From the NCBI RefSeq assembly GCF_000003815.2, contig NC_049995.1, positions 637,920-701,919 on the forward strand: DNA of 64,000 nt. Direction: 5' to 3'. Shown here one piece after another: positions 22,316-35,178 of the stretch. The position numbers were made by a program, and so were the translations under genes. The notes beneath the pieces are model-generated. The model did no database searches. It was not told the DNA's origin and was given only the letters and a program-made list of their open reading frames with translations. Positions within the stretch are counted from its first letter, which is position 1, and each line of letters starts with the position of its first letter. The stretch is from Branchiostoma floridae (Eukaryota; Chordata; Leptocardii; Amphioxiformes; Branchiostomatidae).

Positions 22316-23689
22316 GGATGACCCCCTTACCATCGCCTAAATTTAACATAACCTTACTTAACAGAGTTTGTTCATTAATGGTTACTAACCAACCCTGAGG
22401 TGTATATGGGGTCACAACTCAAGGTCCTTTGCTATAACCAACGAGTAAAACCGCCGAGTGAGCGAAAAACGGAGAGACAGGCGGGGCATTAATGTCTTTA
22501 TCATATAGCCTATCCAAACTTGCAAACTCCTGTACGACGCATACATGTAAATTTGGCTTTGATACTATACGGGGGAATTCCTTTGTCATATTGCTGAAGA
22601 TTCACGTTTGTTCTTTTGTACATACAATTGTAAGGAGACTACAGATTGCATTTTTAAAGAAAAATTTCCACAGAAAATATTCGAAACATTGCAGTCTTGA
22701 CATGTTTAACCTTTTCAAAATTTTTCTGTTCTGTATTCATGAACATTCCTCTCTGCGGGGGCCGATCTTTCCGCCATGCTCTGTGTTATTCTGATTGGTT
22801 GTTTTCCAGTATATCGCTCCCTCTGATTGGTCAAGTGTTAAACAGAATCAACATTGCTGTTAATGTTTAACACCAGGCTGGCCGGAATCTATGTTACGGC
22901 GTCATAACCAACATGGAATGGGGCCATCTGGTTGTTCCGCGGCGCCTAACTTTATTAAAATTTGAATTAACAACTTGCTTGGGTACATCCACATGCGCAA
23001 ACATTAGTATAAACGCAGATTGAAGTATATAGTACCAAAGTAAGCAACCAGAGTTTCAGGATGTGATAAACTTGTCAGACCATCTGTATGTTTTCTGTCG
23101 AAAATTGTTGATTATTTTGCAAATCCGGTTGATTTATTCCCAACAGTATCAAACAACAAGTTGTTCCAAGTATAAACATCTTGAATAAGCTAAGAAGCCT
23201 TTCCTCCACAATTTAGCAAACAAAGCCATTGCAGGTATAGTTTATGTCTAATGACAGTGACATTGTCTTTACTGTGTTTTAAGTACAACAAGATATTGAC
23301 CATTTTTATAACATACGAAACAATAAAGCTCAAACAGTTAAGGCCAGGAATGGGAACACATAAATGCACAGTTGAAGTTCTGCTGCAATACCATAGAAAA
23401 GCAACAGGACGTGACTTGCACATACTCCCACAGCTATTGAACTAACATGTACTCATAATTAAAAAAAGAACAGAATTTAGACCGATCGAGCACAAGCATT
23501 ACAAAGGAAAGAATATAGTGATAAACACAGTGCGTGCATTTATCGCAAACATTGTATTTGTTACAGTGTTTATTGTTTATTGTTCATTGACCAGTGCGTG
23601 TAGGAATGTGTGGCTTGAACACAGCGTTGTCACCAGGGCTTCTGTGAAAAGCTTTTGGCCATGCATGCATTTGGAAACAGGACACTTAC
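22316..23689. other. intronic, nothing recognised
   Basis: The end of gene 1 intron 1. Several CCAAT-type strings (ctgattggt at 22792 and 22823) occur, but no promoter can be argued. Confidence 0.4.
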
Positions 23690-23819
23690 CTGTGGATCTT
23701 TTGATGAAGCGATGTTTCAGTTGTGACGGATCAGTATCTCTTGACAAGGTCATAGAAAGGGCCACCGAGACTGCCAGAAGCAGCACCAAAGGTACTCCTA
23801 CTGCCGCAGCCTTCTTCAT
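23690..23819 (-). CDS. gene 1 exon 1, signal peptide
   Basis: ATG at 23819 opens a textbook signal peptide: MKKAAAVG, then a hydrophobic core VPLVLLLAVSVALS, with a likely cut near residues 22-26. Next comes SRDTDPSQLKHRFIKR with a dibasic Lys-Arg at 40-41. The donor is ATCCACAG|GTAAGTG (strong), phase 1. The next base pair of codon is supplied by exon 2 (G|AT, Asp). I chose this start because it is the only Met ahead of the hydrophobic core. Confidence 0.78.
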
Positions 23820-24364
23820 GTTGGAGAACTAGAATAGAACGTACACATAAAAGTTATTATTGATCTAGTTTGTTAAAACCCAAATAAGAAAGTCGGTTAG
23901 ACTCACGTATTTCTATGAATTTTGGACGAATGAATGCGAAGCCGACAAGTAATCCAAAACATATTCGAACATCTGACACTGTTGACCTACCCCCGACAAA
24001 ATATCCGAAAAGCAACGTTTCTTGACAAAAATGTTCGATAATTGGATATTGTCATATAAAATATACAGACTTTTATGAGCCAGAATAATTTTGCAATCGT
24101 TAGATTATGTAGAGATCTAACATACGAAGATTGATAGAACGACGTGTTCTTTATACATAATCTTTCGTAAACAATTTAACAATAAGTCGGATAGAGGAGT
24201 AGCCGGAGGGACATCCATTTGGGCTCAAAGTGTCACTTGCACATGCACGTTAATGCAGGTAAATTGAGTTGAGAAGTACAACATAGTCCTCATAAACTGG
24301 GAAATGCTATATCATTACACTAAAGGGAAAGATACATGCATGCTATATATGAAAATCCTTCGTT
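23820..24364. other. 5' flank of gene 1, no clear promoter
   Basis: No TATA box or initiator with good spacing was identified. The sequence is AT-rich. Confidence 0.35.
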
Positions 24365-24682
24365 CCTATGTTCCGTTATGCTCCTTGGAGCAGTTTGACA
24401 AAATTGCCCCTGCAGTTTCAGAGCAAGTCACTAGGTGATCCTAACGTACATCAATTATTCCTTACATCATATTCTATCGGTCACAAAAAAAATCAAGACC
24501 ATAGCATGTCCAGGCTAAAAAATACAAAAAAAAAATCGTTCTGCTGCAGTACTAAGGTCACACGGTAGGGGTCAAAAATCAACAATGACCTTCGAATTCG
24601 TCTATGCAACACCTACCCACAGACCAAATATCATTACAATCCATCCAGAGGTTCTAGAGTTATGGTGACCACAGATATCTGG

Positions 24683-24739
<57 letters not shown>

Positions 24740-24770
24740 TCTAAAACTATACCTCCATTTTTCATGCAGG
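24365..24770 (+). repeat. LINE-tail-like repeat ending in (CA)n
   Basis: It shares order with 21679-22300 ('cctgcagtttca', 'cctacccacagaccaaatat', 'gttctagagttatggtgacc'). It then runs into (CA)n at 24685-24735 and 'actatacctccatttttcat', which looks like a retroelement 3' tail. Confidence 0.6.
24685..24735. repeat. (CA)n microsatellite
   Basis: About 25 CA dinucleotides. Confidence 0.97.
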
Positions 24771-25572
24771 TAATTACCGTGAATCAGGGTGAATTTCACG
24801 TCAATGGAATCGTACATAATGGTGGTTAAAAAAAACATTTCCCAGCGAATCTGGACAAATCCATGATCAATGCTTGGGTACGAAGAAACATAGCAAATCC
24901 TGCCGACTCCGGATATGTCGGAATTCATTATTATCCGAGGCCATTTCGTTCAATGCCTATTAGCCAATAAGTTGTTCTTAGTAGTTTTATCTTAGCAAAG
25001 GAGGCTATCGTAACGCTTCCTTACAAGTAATGCTGATGGTACTCTGATTTGCAGGATTTATTTCTAATGAAGCTAACATTTACTTTCTTCGCAAGACAGA
25101 AAATACTACTATTTATCACCATGTGTGTACTATTTTCATAAGGTATCATTGATGTATTACTCCGAGTGGGTACCCAAAACAGATCCGAGACAAAAACTAT
25201 AGAGTAAATTTGCTCAACATAGAATGAAAAATCTGCTGACATTTCATGTAGCTTCATTATGAACGTGACCATGTAAAACACGAATTATAACATAGAAGTC
25301 TATGGTAAGAAGAAACTCATCAATGAGACCATAATGGTTCTGTAGAAGAGGTCTTAAGTTGCATTGTTAATATCTATAGACATTCCTCCCACAAAACGTA
25401 AACATTTTGAGAGTCCTTAAGTGGTATGCGGCTGACTTAGAAACTTTCCCGTGTCGATATGCTATTTTTTTGCTTGTTTAATTGATACCCAATAATGTAA
25501 CCCGCCACCCTTGTTATCTACATTTTAGAAATCTCGGAGTCGGTTAACACCTTTTCAAATTAATCACCTAAA
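24771..25572. other. intergenic, nothing recognised
   Basis: No supported feature. Confidence 0.4.
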
Positions 25573-25822
25573 ATGCACGTCAATGCCGCTAGGGGGAGCA
25601 AGGATCCTGCTCTCTGTGAAGAAAACCGACCGGACGACCAGGAGCCGTTCCTAGCCGCTGGCTCCTTCATTATTGTCCCCAAAAAGGTCACACAGGCTGG
25701 ACTTTTGACTAAAGAGGTTGGAAAATCTGCCCAAATGGCTAAAGAACCGGATCATAGGAACACTTCTGCAGTAGGATTACTTCAAGGGACTGCAAACAGG
25801 CACATGCCATCCACAAGAAGGT
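25573..25822 (+). CDS. candidate first coding exon, unknown product
   Basis: ATG at 25573 (context CCTAAAATGC) opens 83 codons of protein-like composition, starting MHVNAARGSKDPALCEENRP. It runs to CCATCCACAAGAAG|GTGAAT, a fair splice donor just before the in-frame TGA at 25822. It is hydrophilic, with a short hydrophobic patch (FLAAGSFIIVP) and one Cys. No family is recognised and no following exon was found, so it may be a single-exon ORF, a first exon or chance. Confidence 0.35.
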
Positions 25823-25824
25823 GA

Positions 25825-27078
25825 ATTTATATCGATGTATATTTCTGTTTCTCATTTTTAGCGTTGGACTGAAAATTAGATGGTCCTGATCTGACGCTTA
25901 ATTGCTTATTCGTTGACAGTTTCTGATTTTTATTTACTGACAAAGTTTTCTTAATCACTGGGCGATTTTTCGGGATTAAACAATGGTCACGACTAACTTT
26001 GCGTTCAGTATAACATCACCGTGATAACGTTTGAAATCTTTAGGTAAAGTTTGTTTGACACTTTAGCTGTTCTTACATTTGCGACCTTGAAGCAATCATC
26101 ACATTTTGCCGAAGGTGGCTGACAGTGTGACACCGGCTTCGCCATGCCTGAAAGCCTGTGACCTCGGGGTCGTATCGGTTGATGGACTGAAGGTCGCACG
26201 GTTTTAATTTTGACAGAAAGGCAAAGGTTTGTTTGTTTTAATGTGTATTTATTTATGATAATTTCAAATCAACCTGCAGGTTGACTTTCATTACGGTCAA
26301 GAGGGAGGTAAGGGTCAGATAAGTTATGGCATAGATAAAGATTTCATCGAGTCCTAATACGTCTATCAACATAAGTCACTACATATACATGGTGCAAAAA
26401 GTAGAGCGAAAGCTCAGCTTAAAAATCCATGTCCGTTTGTTTAGGTCATTTTTTGCTGTCAAGTTGTACGGGACTGTTGCAATAAACATTATAAACACCA
26501 AAGATTATTAGAGATTCCAACACCTCTTGTGTACGAAATAAGTCATACTTTCTTTGCTTGCAGGCCGAGGCTTAATGGATATAAATCTTAATGTCTTTAC
26601 TGTCGAAATTTTTGAGAGATATAGTAAATACGATAATGGAAAAGTAAGCGGAATTTTGGTATAGACCAAAGAGCACGAAGACTGGTTCATACAAAAGAGT
26701 GTAATAAAAACGATTCAAATATTTCTTACATACTCCAAAAGTATTATATAGACCTCAAATATACTCTTATGCCCCTGCAACCGTCCTTGAAGGGACTCCA
26801 AACAAGCACCAAATAATCTCAACAATTTGAACTGTAACAATGAGCTTACGTGCTTTCGAGGTATTAGTTGACCCCCCTTCCCCCCATTTCACCATTTTTG
26901 AATTATTAATTTAACTGGAAAGGTAAACCCGGGTCTCTAACACACTCCCGCTTTCTGATCTCGTCTTGAAGCCGGCTTTACAATTCATGCGGACGCCGGC
27001 CGAATTTGTAGCTCGGTCAGAGCTCGCCGAATGTCAACATCGCCCGAGTATCGGCTGTATTTTTCGCTGAAAATCTGT
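25825..27078. other. intergenic, nothing recognised
   Basis: About 26975-27078 is rich in 'gccgagct'-type words like the following element. Otherwise nothing was seen. Confidence 0.35.
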
Positions 27079-28222
27079 CCCCTTTACAAATGGACGGAGC
27101 CCGCCCGACGTCCGTCCAAGACAACTGGTTATAATTTGTTAATGAGATTGTACTTTGTCTTGAACATGGACGAAGTCACAACTGACTAACCTTGTAAAAA
27201 GCCAATATTTGTGACAAGTTTAATTTCTGAGTTGCGGGATATATGTAGGACATGAGTGGAATGAGCGGGCATACTGAAAACAATAATATCAACAGGAAAG
27301 TTGTGATATATCAATCCGAAAACTACCACAAGAGCCACAAAGTGAGCGGACCAGTCTTATTCAGCATAATACAAAAACTATGACACAGCTGAACTCAGGC
27401 GAACCTCAGGCTAACCTTGGGCAACCCTTGAGCAAAGGCCGGCAAAGGCCGTCCGAGTTTCATACTGGAAGCCTTCAGACATGAAGAATATTGATCTCAC
27501 ACATCCAAACCTATAAACATCCCAACTATAAATAGGAAGTGCTGTCTTGGTGTCGAATTGCCTTGCATTATAAAAGGAACGCAGCTTTCTTAGAAAAGTT
27601 CACACAATTATCTTTATTTATATATTTCGGAACAAACTGTTTACTAAAGATTCATACAGTAGTCTTTATTTATATATTTTGGAACAAACTGTTTACTAAA
27701 AAAAAGATGAAACCCGAAAACAAAAGCACGTGTTCAACACAGGTGTCAAATTGATAAGGTGACAGTTAAAATTCTGCCGGAGCCCTCCCAAGCTCCCAGC
27801 GACACCAGCACAACGCTCGCCCAAGGCACGCCAAACATGTTAAAATTCGGACGGAATATCGTCCGGTTATTGCAGGAATCCCGAACGAGTCTGGCGCGAG
27901 GCCGAAGAGTTCGGGCAAACTCCGACCGAAAAAAAGAGAGCAAAAAACCGTCGGGTTGCCGCCCGAGTATTGGCCAAGTCTTGGCCATTGCTAGGACAAG
28001 CTCCGGTCGAGCTACAGGCAACCCATTGACGAGCTCGTCGCCGAGGCCTCGCTGAAATTAAGCGCAGCTGCAAGTGCCCCGCAAACGGCGGCCGAGCTGC
28101 TAAAAATCGGTCGAGGCCCGCATAATCGCCCAAACGCCGGTCATACTCCGGCCGAAAATGTCCATTTCGAGCTCGCCAACAACTCGGCCGAGCTAAATCC
28201 TTGATTTGTAAAGGGGGCTTGA
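27079..28222. mobile_element. possible DNA element with short inverted ends
   Basis: 'cccctttacaaatgga' on the left and 'gatttgtaaagggggc' on the right form 13-bp inverted ends. The right half (27840-28200) is GC-rich with degenerate repeats of CTCCGRYCGAR. No target duplication was identified, so boundaries are uncertain. Confidence 0.35.
27605..27705 (+). repeat. 53-bp tandem duplication
   Basis: 'tctttatttatatatttygg' plus 'aacaaactgtttactaaa' occurs twice in direct succession. Confidence 0.85.
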
Positions 28223-29160
28223 CGACTGCAAAATTACTCAAGCCTCCACGAAATGTCAGACAAAGTTATCATAGCTCTACTGCTGCGATAGTGCAGACCG
28301 CATGAAGTACGACGATCTGTCATTAGGAGCTACTTCTGTCAAGCAACCCACAGGCCTGGGAGGCTAGAGGGCGACAGTAGTTAGCCTGCCACCGCCTCGC
28401 CCACTATCTATGACCGGGGATCAGGGATTTCCACCGCGCCGCGATCAGCCTGACTCTCCGTGACCCTGCGACGGGGCATACTGATATGGAAGGCATAATT
28501 TGGTGTTCATTTGACCAAAATCAAGACAAACAACATTTCTGTAGTGTAGGTTGTGCAAAGCCAAAGATTCGTCCATGCTTTAACTTTAATAAGGACTGGC
28601 AAGAGCAGGGAAGGAGTGCGTCTTATGGCACGTCACTCGCACGGTTAGGCAAGGTGTAAAGGTGCGCTCCCACCGCACTTGTGTCAAGCTCGCGTCACTG
28701 CGGGGTTCGAAAGATACCCAACGAATTTCAGAGATAAAGAACGGATTTTCTTTCTTTTTGTTTATTTTGCCGTCTTCTAAGTCATACTTTTACTCATTAC
28801 GCAGTAACTAAATCATAAAAAGTCGGAGAAAATACCAAAACAGTGACGTAGTGAACGAACCAACTCGGTCGCACTTACACATGCTGCGTTCGTACGGGTA
28901 CCTTACTCGCTGTACAGGTCACGCGCGTCGCCCGAACTGTCTCGTACGGGGCGCGAATCCACAGCCCGATGGCAGAGAGAGCTCGACATGCACGTAGAGT
29001 TCTACGGCGTGTCTGCGTGCTCCCAAATCCGTTGGTTCCGTACAGTTTCGTACGGAGGAGGTGCTTACCATTTACGGATCCCAATTGCAAAAGATTGCCC
29101 ACATTTTGGCACGTTCACACCACGCAGTTGTACGGACGGCGGGTCGTGCCCTTAGCTTAA
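28223..29160. other. GC-rich, CGTACGG-studded segment, no gene
   Basis: 'cgtacggg', 'cgtacgggg', 'cgtacggagg' and 'gtacggacgg' recur between 28890 and 29140. About 28740-28800 resembles the interior of the MITE at 37597-37838. No splice-supported exon. Confidence 0.35.
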
Positions 29161-29689
29161 AAGGTCGACGCTAAGTCTGGATCAGGTGCTGTCTAACCAA
29201 TGTTATTCATCATGCCAATAAATGGCTCACTGCCGATTTGGACCCAATTGTGTCCTATTACATACTCGATCTCCAGCTAAAGACTACTGATTACATCTTA
29301 ACTAATTTCCAACTACCTCAGGAATTCAATAAGACGCAACAAGCGATTGTCAAAAAAGGGTCAAATTTTTTGGGTTCAATTAAAATGTAATGGGCAATGC
29401 TTCCAAGCAATCAACGAACCCATTTTAGACGTTCATTTTACATGTTTTAAATATCTTTAAACGTTAGGTTATTTGTTTAACGATAACATGAGTCAGGATC
29501 TACAAATGTCTTGACTTTCCTTCTATTTTCAACTGCAATGTCACGTACTAAACCAAAAATGTTTCGAATTTCATTCTAAATTACGTCACCGAATTTGGAG
29601 GATAGAATTAAAGTAGACTTTGACAGCTGCGTTAAGCATGTTTAATGGCCTCTTTTATTGATAAATGATAAATGTTCCGTATACGTTTG

Positions 29690-29795
29690 AGTGCTCCCTG
29701 TTTGAACAATTCCAGTGGGATATTACAGTGAATTACTGTTAATGAGTTCTCCCTGTATAAACAAATATTGTGGGACAGTACAATGAATTACTATC
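29690..29795 (+). repeat. 51-bp tandem duplication
   Basis: 'gagtgctccctgtttgaaca' to 'cagtgaattac' is followed directly by 'gagttctccctgtataaaca' to 'caatgaattac'. Confidence 0.8.
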
Positions 29796-31079
29796 GCTGT
29801 AAATATCAAATAAAGCTAACGCAAACATTAGTCTTTGATATAATTTAGTAGCTGCCTCAAAGCTATGCAAGTTCGCGAAACGCAGATAGAAATTTTCAAA
29901 TTAGATTTGTATACTAACGGATAGACATATTGGTTTGATACAAATATGAACAAAGGACGGCCTTCAGAAATAACACAGTTCAAGTCATAAAAGAAATTGT
30001 TGATTAATAGAAAAGGGAATTCCAAAAAAGGTAAACCGGGGGCGTTGTTTTTGTCCATTCAATCTTCAGCATGAACCTGCCTGCTGTTGGGTCATCTACG
30101 TTGCCAACTTTCGAAGTCGATGAAAAAAAAGTTTTATGCCGACAAAAATGGCAAAGTTTGTTTTCAACACGTCTTTGAATCTACAACAGTTCGAATCTGT
30201 AAGGATTTTAGATTTTTAATTGCAACAAACCATCGGTTAATAACAGATCTTTCTCACCTTTCTCACCTTGCGCAAGAAAAGCATATCAATGCTTGTCAGC
30301 TGTCCAGTCTGGTGAGACGTCTCCAAGAGCCGTCCCTCTTTTCTAACAGATCAATAATAGCAAATATCAAATCCGTAGTATTGAAATATCTTTGATAAAA
30401 TTAATGCTTTTCATTGCAATGAAAATAAGGTAAGAAAATAAAGACTAGTATGTGGAACTCCAATCATGATGAAGTGGCTGTTTCGGAGAGATTTTGCGAT
30501 CATATCAATGTTTTGTGATTCGGATATAGCAAAAATCGTAGGGATGATATTCCAGTAAATGCAGTAAATGCGAATGTCGATCGGAACACACGACTTCAGT
30601 ATCTCAAGCTGCTTTAAATGTTACAGGTTGTTACAATGTCCCGCATTACTTCGGTCTTGTCCTTCTTTGGGTCGGATTGTAACATTTAAACATCCAACCC
30701 GAGGTCGTACTGTGGCCTCGGGAGATGCAGGCTTCTACATAGGAAACAATCGTCTAACTTTTTTTTCCGGCATAAAAAAAGGCGACACTTCATTGTAAAT
30801 TGAACTTTGTCAATGTTAGGTACATCTCAATTCCTTCACTACAAACATATTCTAAAGAAAGCAAACGTGTTGATCAACTTACCATAAATAAACAAAAGCA
30901 GTCCTATGTCGTTGTTGCTTTTTTCTCATTTTTTTGCGAAATAAAAAGATGTCGCTCCTACGGTACTATACCAATGTTTATATGTTAACATATGCTTAAT
31001 CTTGCCTAGGCAAGCAATTATTGCAATTTGGATGGGAATGTAACTCACTAATGGGGACAATAAATGGAGGTTCCATATT
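29796..31079. other. intergenic, one inverted repeat
   Basis: It holds an inverted pair TTTAAATGTTACA / TGTAACATTTAAA at about 30614 and 30677. No gene. Confidence 0.4.
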
Positions 31080-31300
31080 TAGGAGAGTCACACCCCTACT
31101 CCACGCACGTTAAAGAACCCACCAAACTTTTCTTAAATGGGTAGAGGAATGCCCCAGTGTGCGATGGTATTAATACGTCTGTCTGGAGTTGGTGATTCAC
31201 TACGAGTCACCCGGATGAAAGGCTGGCAAACTTGTGCCTCGTATCATTCATACAACACTGTAGTTAAAGCATGGCAGGGAGACCTGGCGCACCCCGGCTT
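31080..31300 (+). mobile_element. SINE-body fragment
   Basis: 'cacgcacgttaaagaaccca' and 'gtagaggaatgccccagtgt' resemble a conserved SINE body motif I recall from marine invertebrate genomes. No tRNA head is visible. A 114-codon frame here (31137-31481) has no other support. Confidence 0.4.
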
Positions 31301-32087
31301 GTATCAGTCAAAGAAAGGGCAAAACCCGACGGTTGGAATACACCCGCACGACGGCTACCAACCTAAACCTTACGTAATTTCTCTCATCCCCGTCGACCGA
31401 GTCTTCGTATACAGGCAACATGGCACAAACAAGATTTCAAATTTTGGAAGAACGCCGTTTATTCAGGAAACCAGTACATAAAAAGATGTACAACGCTCCC
31501 AACTTCTCTATGGGAATGACGCATACGTAGCACGCGGTAAAATTAAATAACGTAATACAAGAGAAAGACTGAACAAAAATTATAAGAGCATAAAATAAAC
31601 GGGATAGTGCCAGAAATTAAACTAAAACAAAGGATTAAGAAGATGAAATAAACGAAAAAAAATTGACGCTTACCTGCTGTAACCAACGTGTGTTCCCTTA
31701 CGACAAGCGTCACCTCGGTGGACGTCGCAGCCGCAGTGAAACGTTTAAACAGAAAACATAGAGTAAAAAGATCGGAGTAAAAAGGGGCGTGCTGCACCAA
31801 AAGGTCTAACCAATGCGGACATCTGTTACACAGGTAAACATCAAATCATCAACTATATATCTACAAGCGTTGATATCATCGATGTGATTGGTCAGATTGA
31901 AATAGCGTTTTCGTGGTGTTGCGCAATTAGAAGCAACCAATCGTAATCTTATTGTGGAACTGTATCACATCAACTTGTAATGATAAGTGACTAAATTAAG
32001 GCAACCTACCTTCTAAAAATCAAGAGCAATGGGTTTAAAAATAAGACAAAATTTTGTTACCTCGCTTGCATATATTCTGATGTGTCC
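31301..32087. other. intergenic, nothing recognised
   Basis: No supported feature. Confidence 0.4.
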
Positions 32088-32650
32088 GTATGGTATATTC
32101 CCAGTGTAAAAGCGAAGCATACACATATCGTATTTAGGTCGCAGTGAGAGCGCAGCGCGATCGCCGTCTAGTGGAAAGGGGGCCTTAATGAGAGTTGCAC
32201 CAAACCATAAAGGCCTTCGCCACATTAAAGATTTCGGGAACGAACAATATGATACTAGAGAAACCAAAATACACAAGACGCAAAGAGAATAGTCTGGGGC
32301 ATTATATGTGTATATTTTAACGTAAACGGCCCTGCCGTGGTTTGGAAATATGTATTAATTTAATCGTGGGAAACTGCTGATGTTATATAAGTTTCTTTGT
32401 ACAGTTACAACGTTGTAAATTGGATGGAAAAATATCATCAATCATCTCCGGGAAAATCACCATGTTACGTAAAGCTTTCTTTGTTGATCATTCAGCCACA
32501 AAATGGTTAATTAGAGGTAGAAATGTCACAAGCTGTGCATGTGGGTATCTTTGGACAGTAGAACCATTTGTATATATGGCCTTGTAGCAAACGTCCTTGG
32601 TCAACAACAGTGATAATTCAATAATTCAGATATATCACTTAATACAGCCA
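32088..32650 (+). repeat. dispersed duplication, copy 1
   Basis: It matches 37745-38356 in order and orientation: 'cccagtgtaaaagcgaag', 'tactagagaaaccaaaatac', 'gttacgtaaagctttctttt', 'caaacgtccttggtca'. It includes the right half of the TAA-flanked MITE (ending GGGGGCC at 32184). Confidence 0.8.
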
Positions 32651-35124
32651 GTACCAGCTTGAAATGAAAAATGTAAGAACGAAGTAAAGCATAATTAATT
32701 GCTTTAGGTTATATTTCTCAGGAATATCTGCTAATTATACAAATAGATATCCATTCAGTTGGAGAAACAATCAATAAAAATCTGATATGCCTTTTGGTCT
32801 TAATCGTTACTTTGAATATTCCATGAAAGGACTCCTAAATTTGTCAAATAAATACATGAGAAATACAGGAATGTCGGTAGGTATAAATTTTGCTAATGGG
32901 AACCAAATTTTCATAATTAATGAAAATATACTATAATCCCAACAACGTTAATGGTGGTATAATTTCATGACAAAGGTGGGCAAAGTGAGGATCATTACAC
33001 ATAAAGTATACAAATTAGGGTCACATGTGCATAATTAAGGAAGAAGTTGCAATAACCTTTTCTTGATAACACAAGACCTCCATATTTTAAACAATTTGTG
33101 AAAACTAGAACCTTATTTGTATCATCAATGGAATATACTTCTTGTACTTCACTCCAAAGGTTTAATACAATTTGACGAAGATACTAGTGAAAGTTCGTGG
33201 AATGTTGTTATAAATTCAAAAACTTAAGCACGATCATTGACTATCTAATAAGGTATAATCACTGTTACGTAACGGATCCAAGAAACTGTTCTCGTGGTGC
33301 CTAATCCTGACTTGGTTCTCACAAAAATGATTCACTTCAGTGAACAACTCAATTATAGATTTGCAGAAGAGACTGATCGTTTACAAGTTAGTAACTGAAG
33401 TGTAAAAGGACAGACGACGACCCTTAGTTCTCATACACCTCATTTCACAACTTGTTAAGGATAATTACTGGTGGCCTTGGAAAAGATAGCAATGTTAGTC
33501 TGTATCACAATGGGAACCTCCACGTGGATTCGTTACATAACACTACCGCCATGTTGAATCACAATCATTCATCATACAGATGTTTGACTCTCTCAAAATA
33601 ATGAAAGTGAAATAATAGCAAAGTGAAGAAACGTTTCCTATTCTCTTTAAAATGACCAAAAAACAAACTTTAAAAAAAATGCTGTGTTTACTACCATGTT
33701 GACATCGTTTAAATTGTTTAACTGCCTTGTTTATTACTGAAACCCAGAATGTCAGCTTGATAAACAGAGTTTTGTGAGTCGCCCCCCCCCCCCTCCCCAA
33801 CACTGTCTGTTGCGGTACGTGTTCTAGGTTATGTTGTGTCCTTAGACTATGAACTTTGTTTCCCAATATTCAAAATGAGTCTTTTTAACGCATAACCAAG
33901 TCTCTTAGATAGAATTCTCTCTGCCATATGGCACCTGGTGGCGTAACAAATTCTGTTGTATCGTCAGCGTACATAGTCATATTAGAAAAAGTGATACGTT
34001 GTGCATTTGGCTATTTTTTGACAGAGCAACTATTTCCACCGTTGTCCACGTGAGAAAGATCATAAGTCGGCAAGCATAATTTAGTCTAAGAAAAATTCAA
34101 TCTGATATTTTATGAAACTACATCTTGTTGGACGTATTATGTTGTTGTGCAAAAATAATCAGGAATGGTAACAAATTCAACGTATACTTGTAAAGGTTTT
34201 GAGTGTATCACACCACCTTGTTGACTTCTTGAGTACAAATATAAAAGGCTTGTTGGCTGTGATGCCACGTTTTATTTCTTCCAATCTTGGTACAGGGTCT
34301 ATACTGTCTTTTTTCCTTATTTCCTATCTGTTTTTTTTTCCTCTCCCTGGATTCAGCAGAATATGCCACCTATAAAATTAACTTATTGTGGCCTTAAAAG
34401 ATCATGATTTTACTGCGGACAGCCAGAGGTTATAACACTTTTAACTAAATGTCAATATACGAATGCTCTTTGGGTAACATAATAATTTCCATAAATCATT
34501 CTCTTGTTTTTTCTTCACTTAATAGCTATTTTGCATATTTACTTAAAAAGGAGTACCAGAAGGATGTCATTTATGCAAATTAAGACCTCTAACTACCATA
34601 CGTGCATCATAGTTTTAAGTAAATGTTAACATTATATATGTTGATTACACCAATCAGGTAGTTATTTACATGTTTTATGATAATATGCTTTGATCCAATC
34701 AATAAGGCCCATGCTAGAAACGATTTGTGTTATCCCAAATAGAGAGGACGGTCTACAAATATGAAATTAGTACGCATAAGTGAGAAGCGTAAATACAATT
34801 TTGTGTCAATGTTAGATTTTATTTGCATATTTGAACACATTGTTGCAAAACACTGCGTATAAACATGTTTATTGTTTGTAATTTTTTCTTAGTGAATTAA
34901 TCTTTAATCTTTAAAGTTGTACAATTTTTCCTCAAGGATATCTGTTTTCAGGTTATCCGTACGATCGATTGATATTGGCGGATATTAGGTAAACTCTCAA
35001 ATATATCCTACTGTCTAGATTTCTAAATTTCAAATATGTGTTTGTATCTTCTGTGGGTGAGATTGCACGTGGAGGTTATCAAATCAGTTGTTTTGTGCCC
35101 CCCTCCCCCTTCATTCATGATGAT
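32651..35124. other. AT-rich intergenic, nothing recognised
   Basis: It holds a C run at 33782-33798. No exon or bounded element was recognised. Confidence 0.4.
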
Positions 35125-35178
35125 GTTTGAAAATAGAAGTGAATAATTTGTTTGAAAATAGAAGTGAATGATTTGATC
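35125..35178 (+). repeat. 25-bp tandem duplication
   Basis: 'tttgaaaatagaagtgaatr' plus 'atttg' occurs twice in succession. Confidence 0.85.

Larger units (their letters stand above)
5299..23819 (-). other. gene 1 locus: secreted peptide precursor, five exons
   Basis: Exons at 23819-23690, 13432-13208, 12136-11963, 5888-5749 and 5400-5299 join to 771 nt, 256 codons plus stop. Every junction has GT-AG signals and compatible phase: introns 1-3 are phase 1 and intron 4 is phase 0. The predicted protein has an N-terminal signal peptide, Lys-Arg at residues 40-41, an acidic region (about 70-97), Lys-Arg at 104-105, a cationic amphipathic segment from 106, a helical charged region (about 127-176), four 8-residue repeats (180-211) and a short C-terminal exon. 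There is only one Cys-free secreted chain. This layout resembles precursors of secreted bioactive or antimicrobial peptides (acidic pro-piece, dibasic site, cationic amphipathic piece). I do not recognise a homologue, so function is inference. Introns carry many transposon fragments. No promoter element stands out upstream of 23819. Confidence 0.7.

Noticed and set aside
31137-31481. A 114-codon plus-strand open frame.
   Set aside because: It overlaps a SINE-body-like segment, has no splice support and no recognisable motif, so I treat it as chance.
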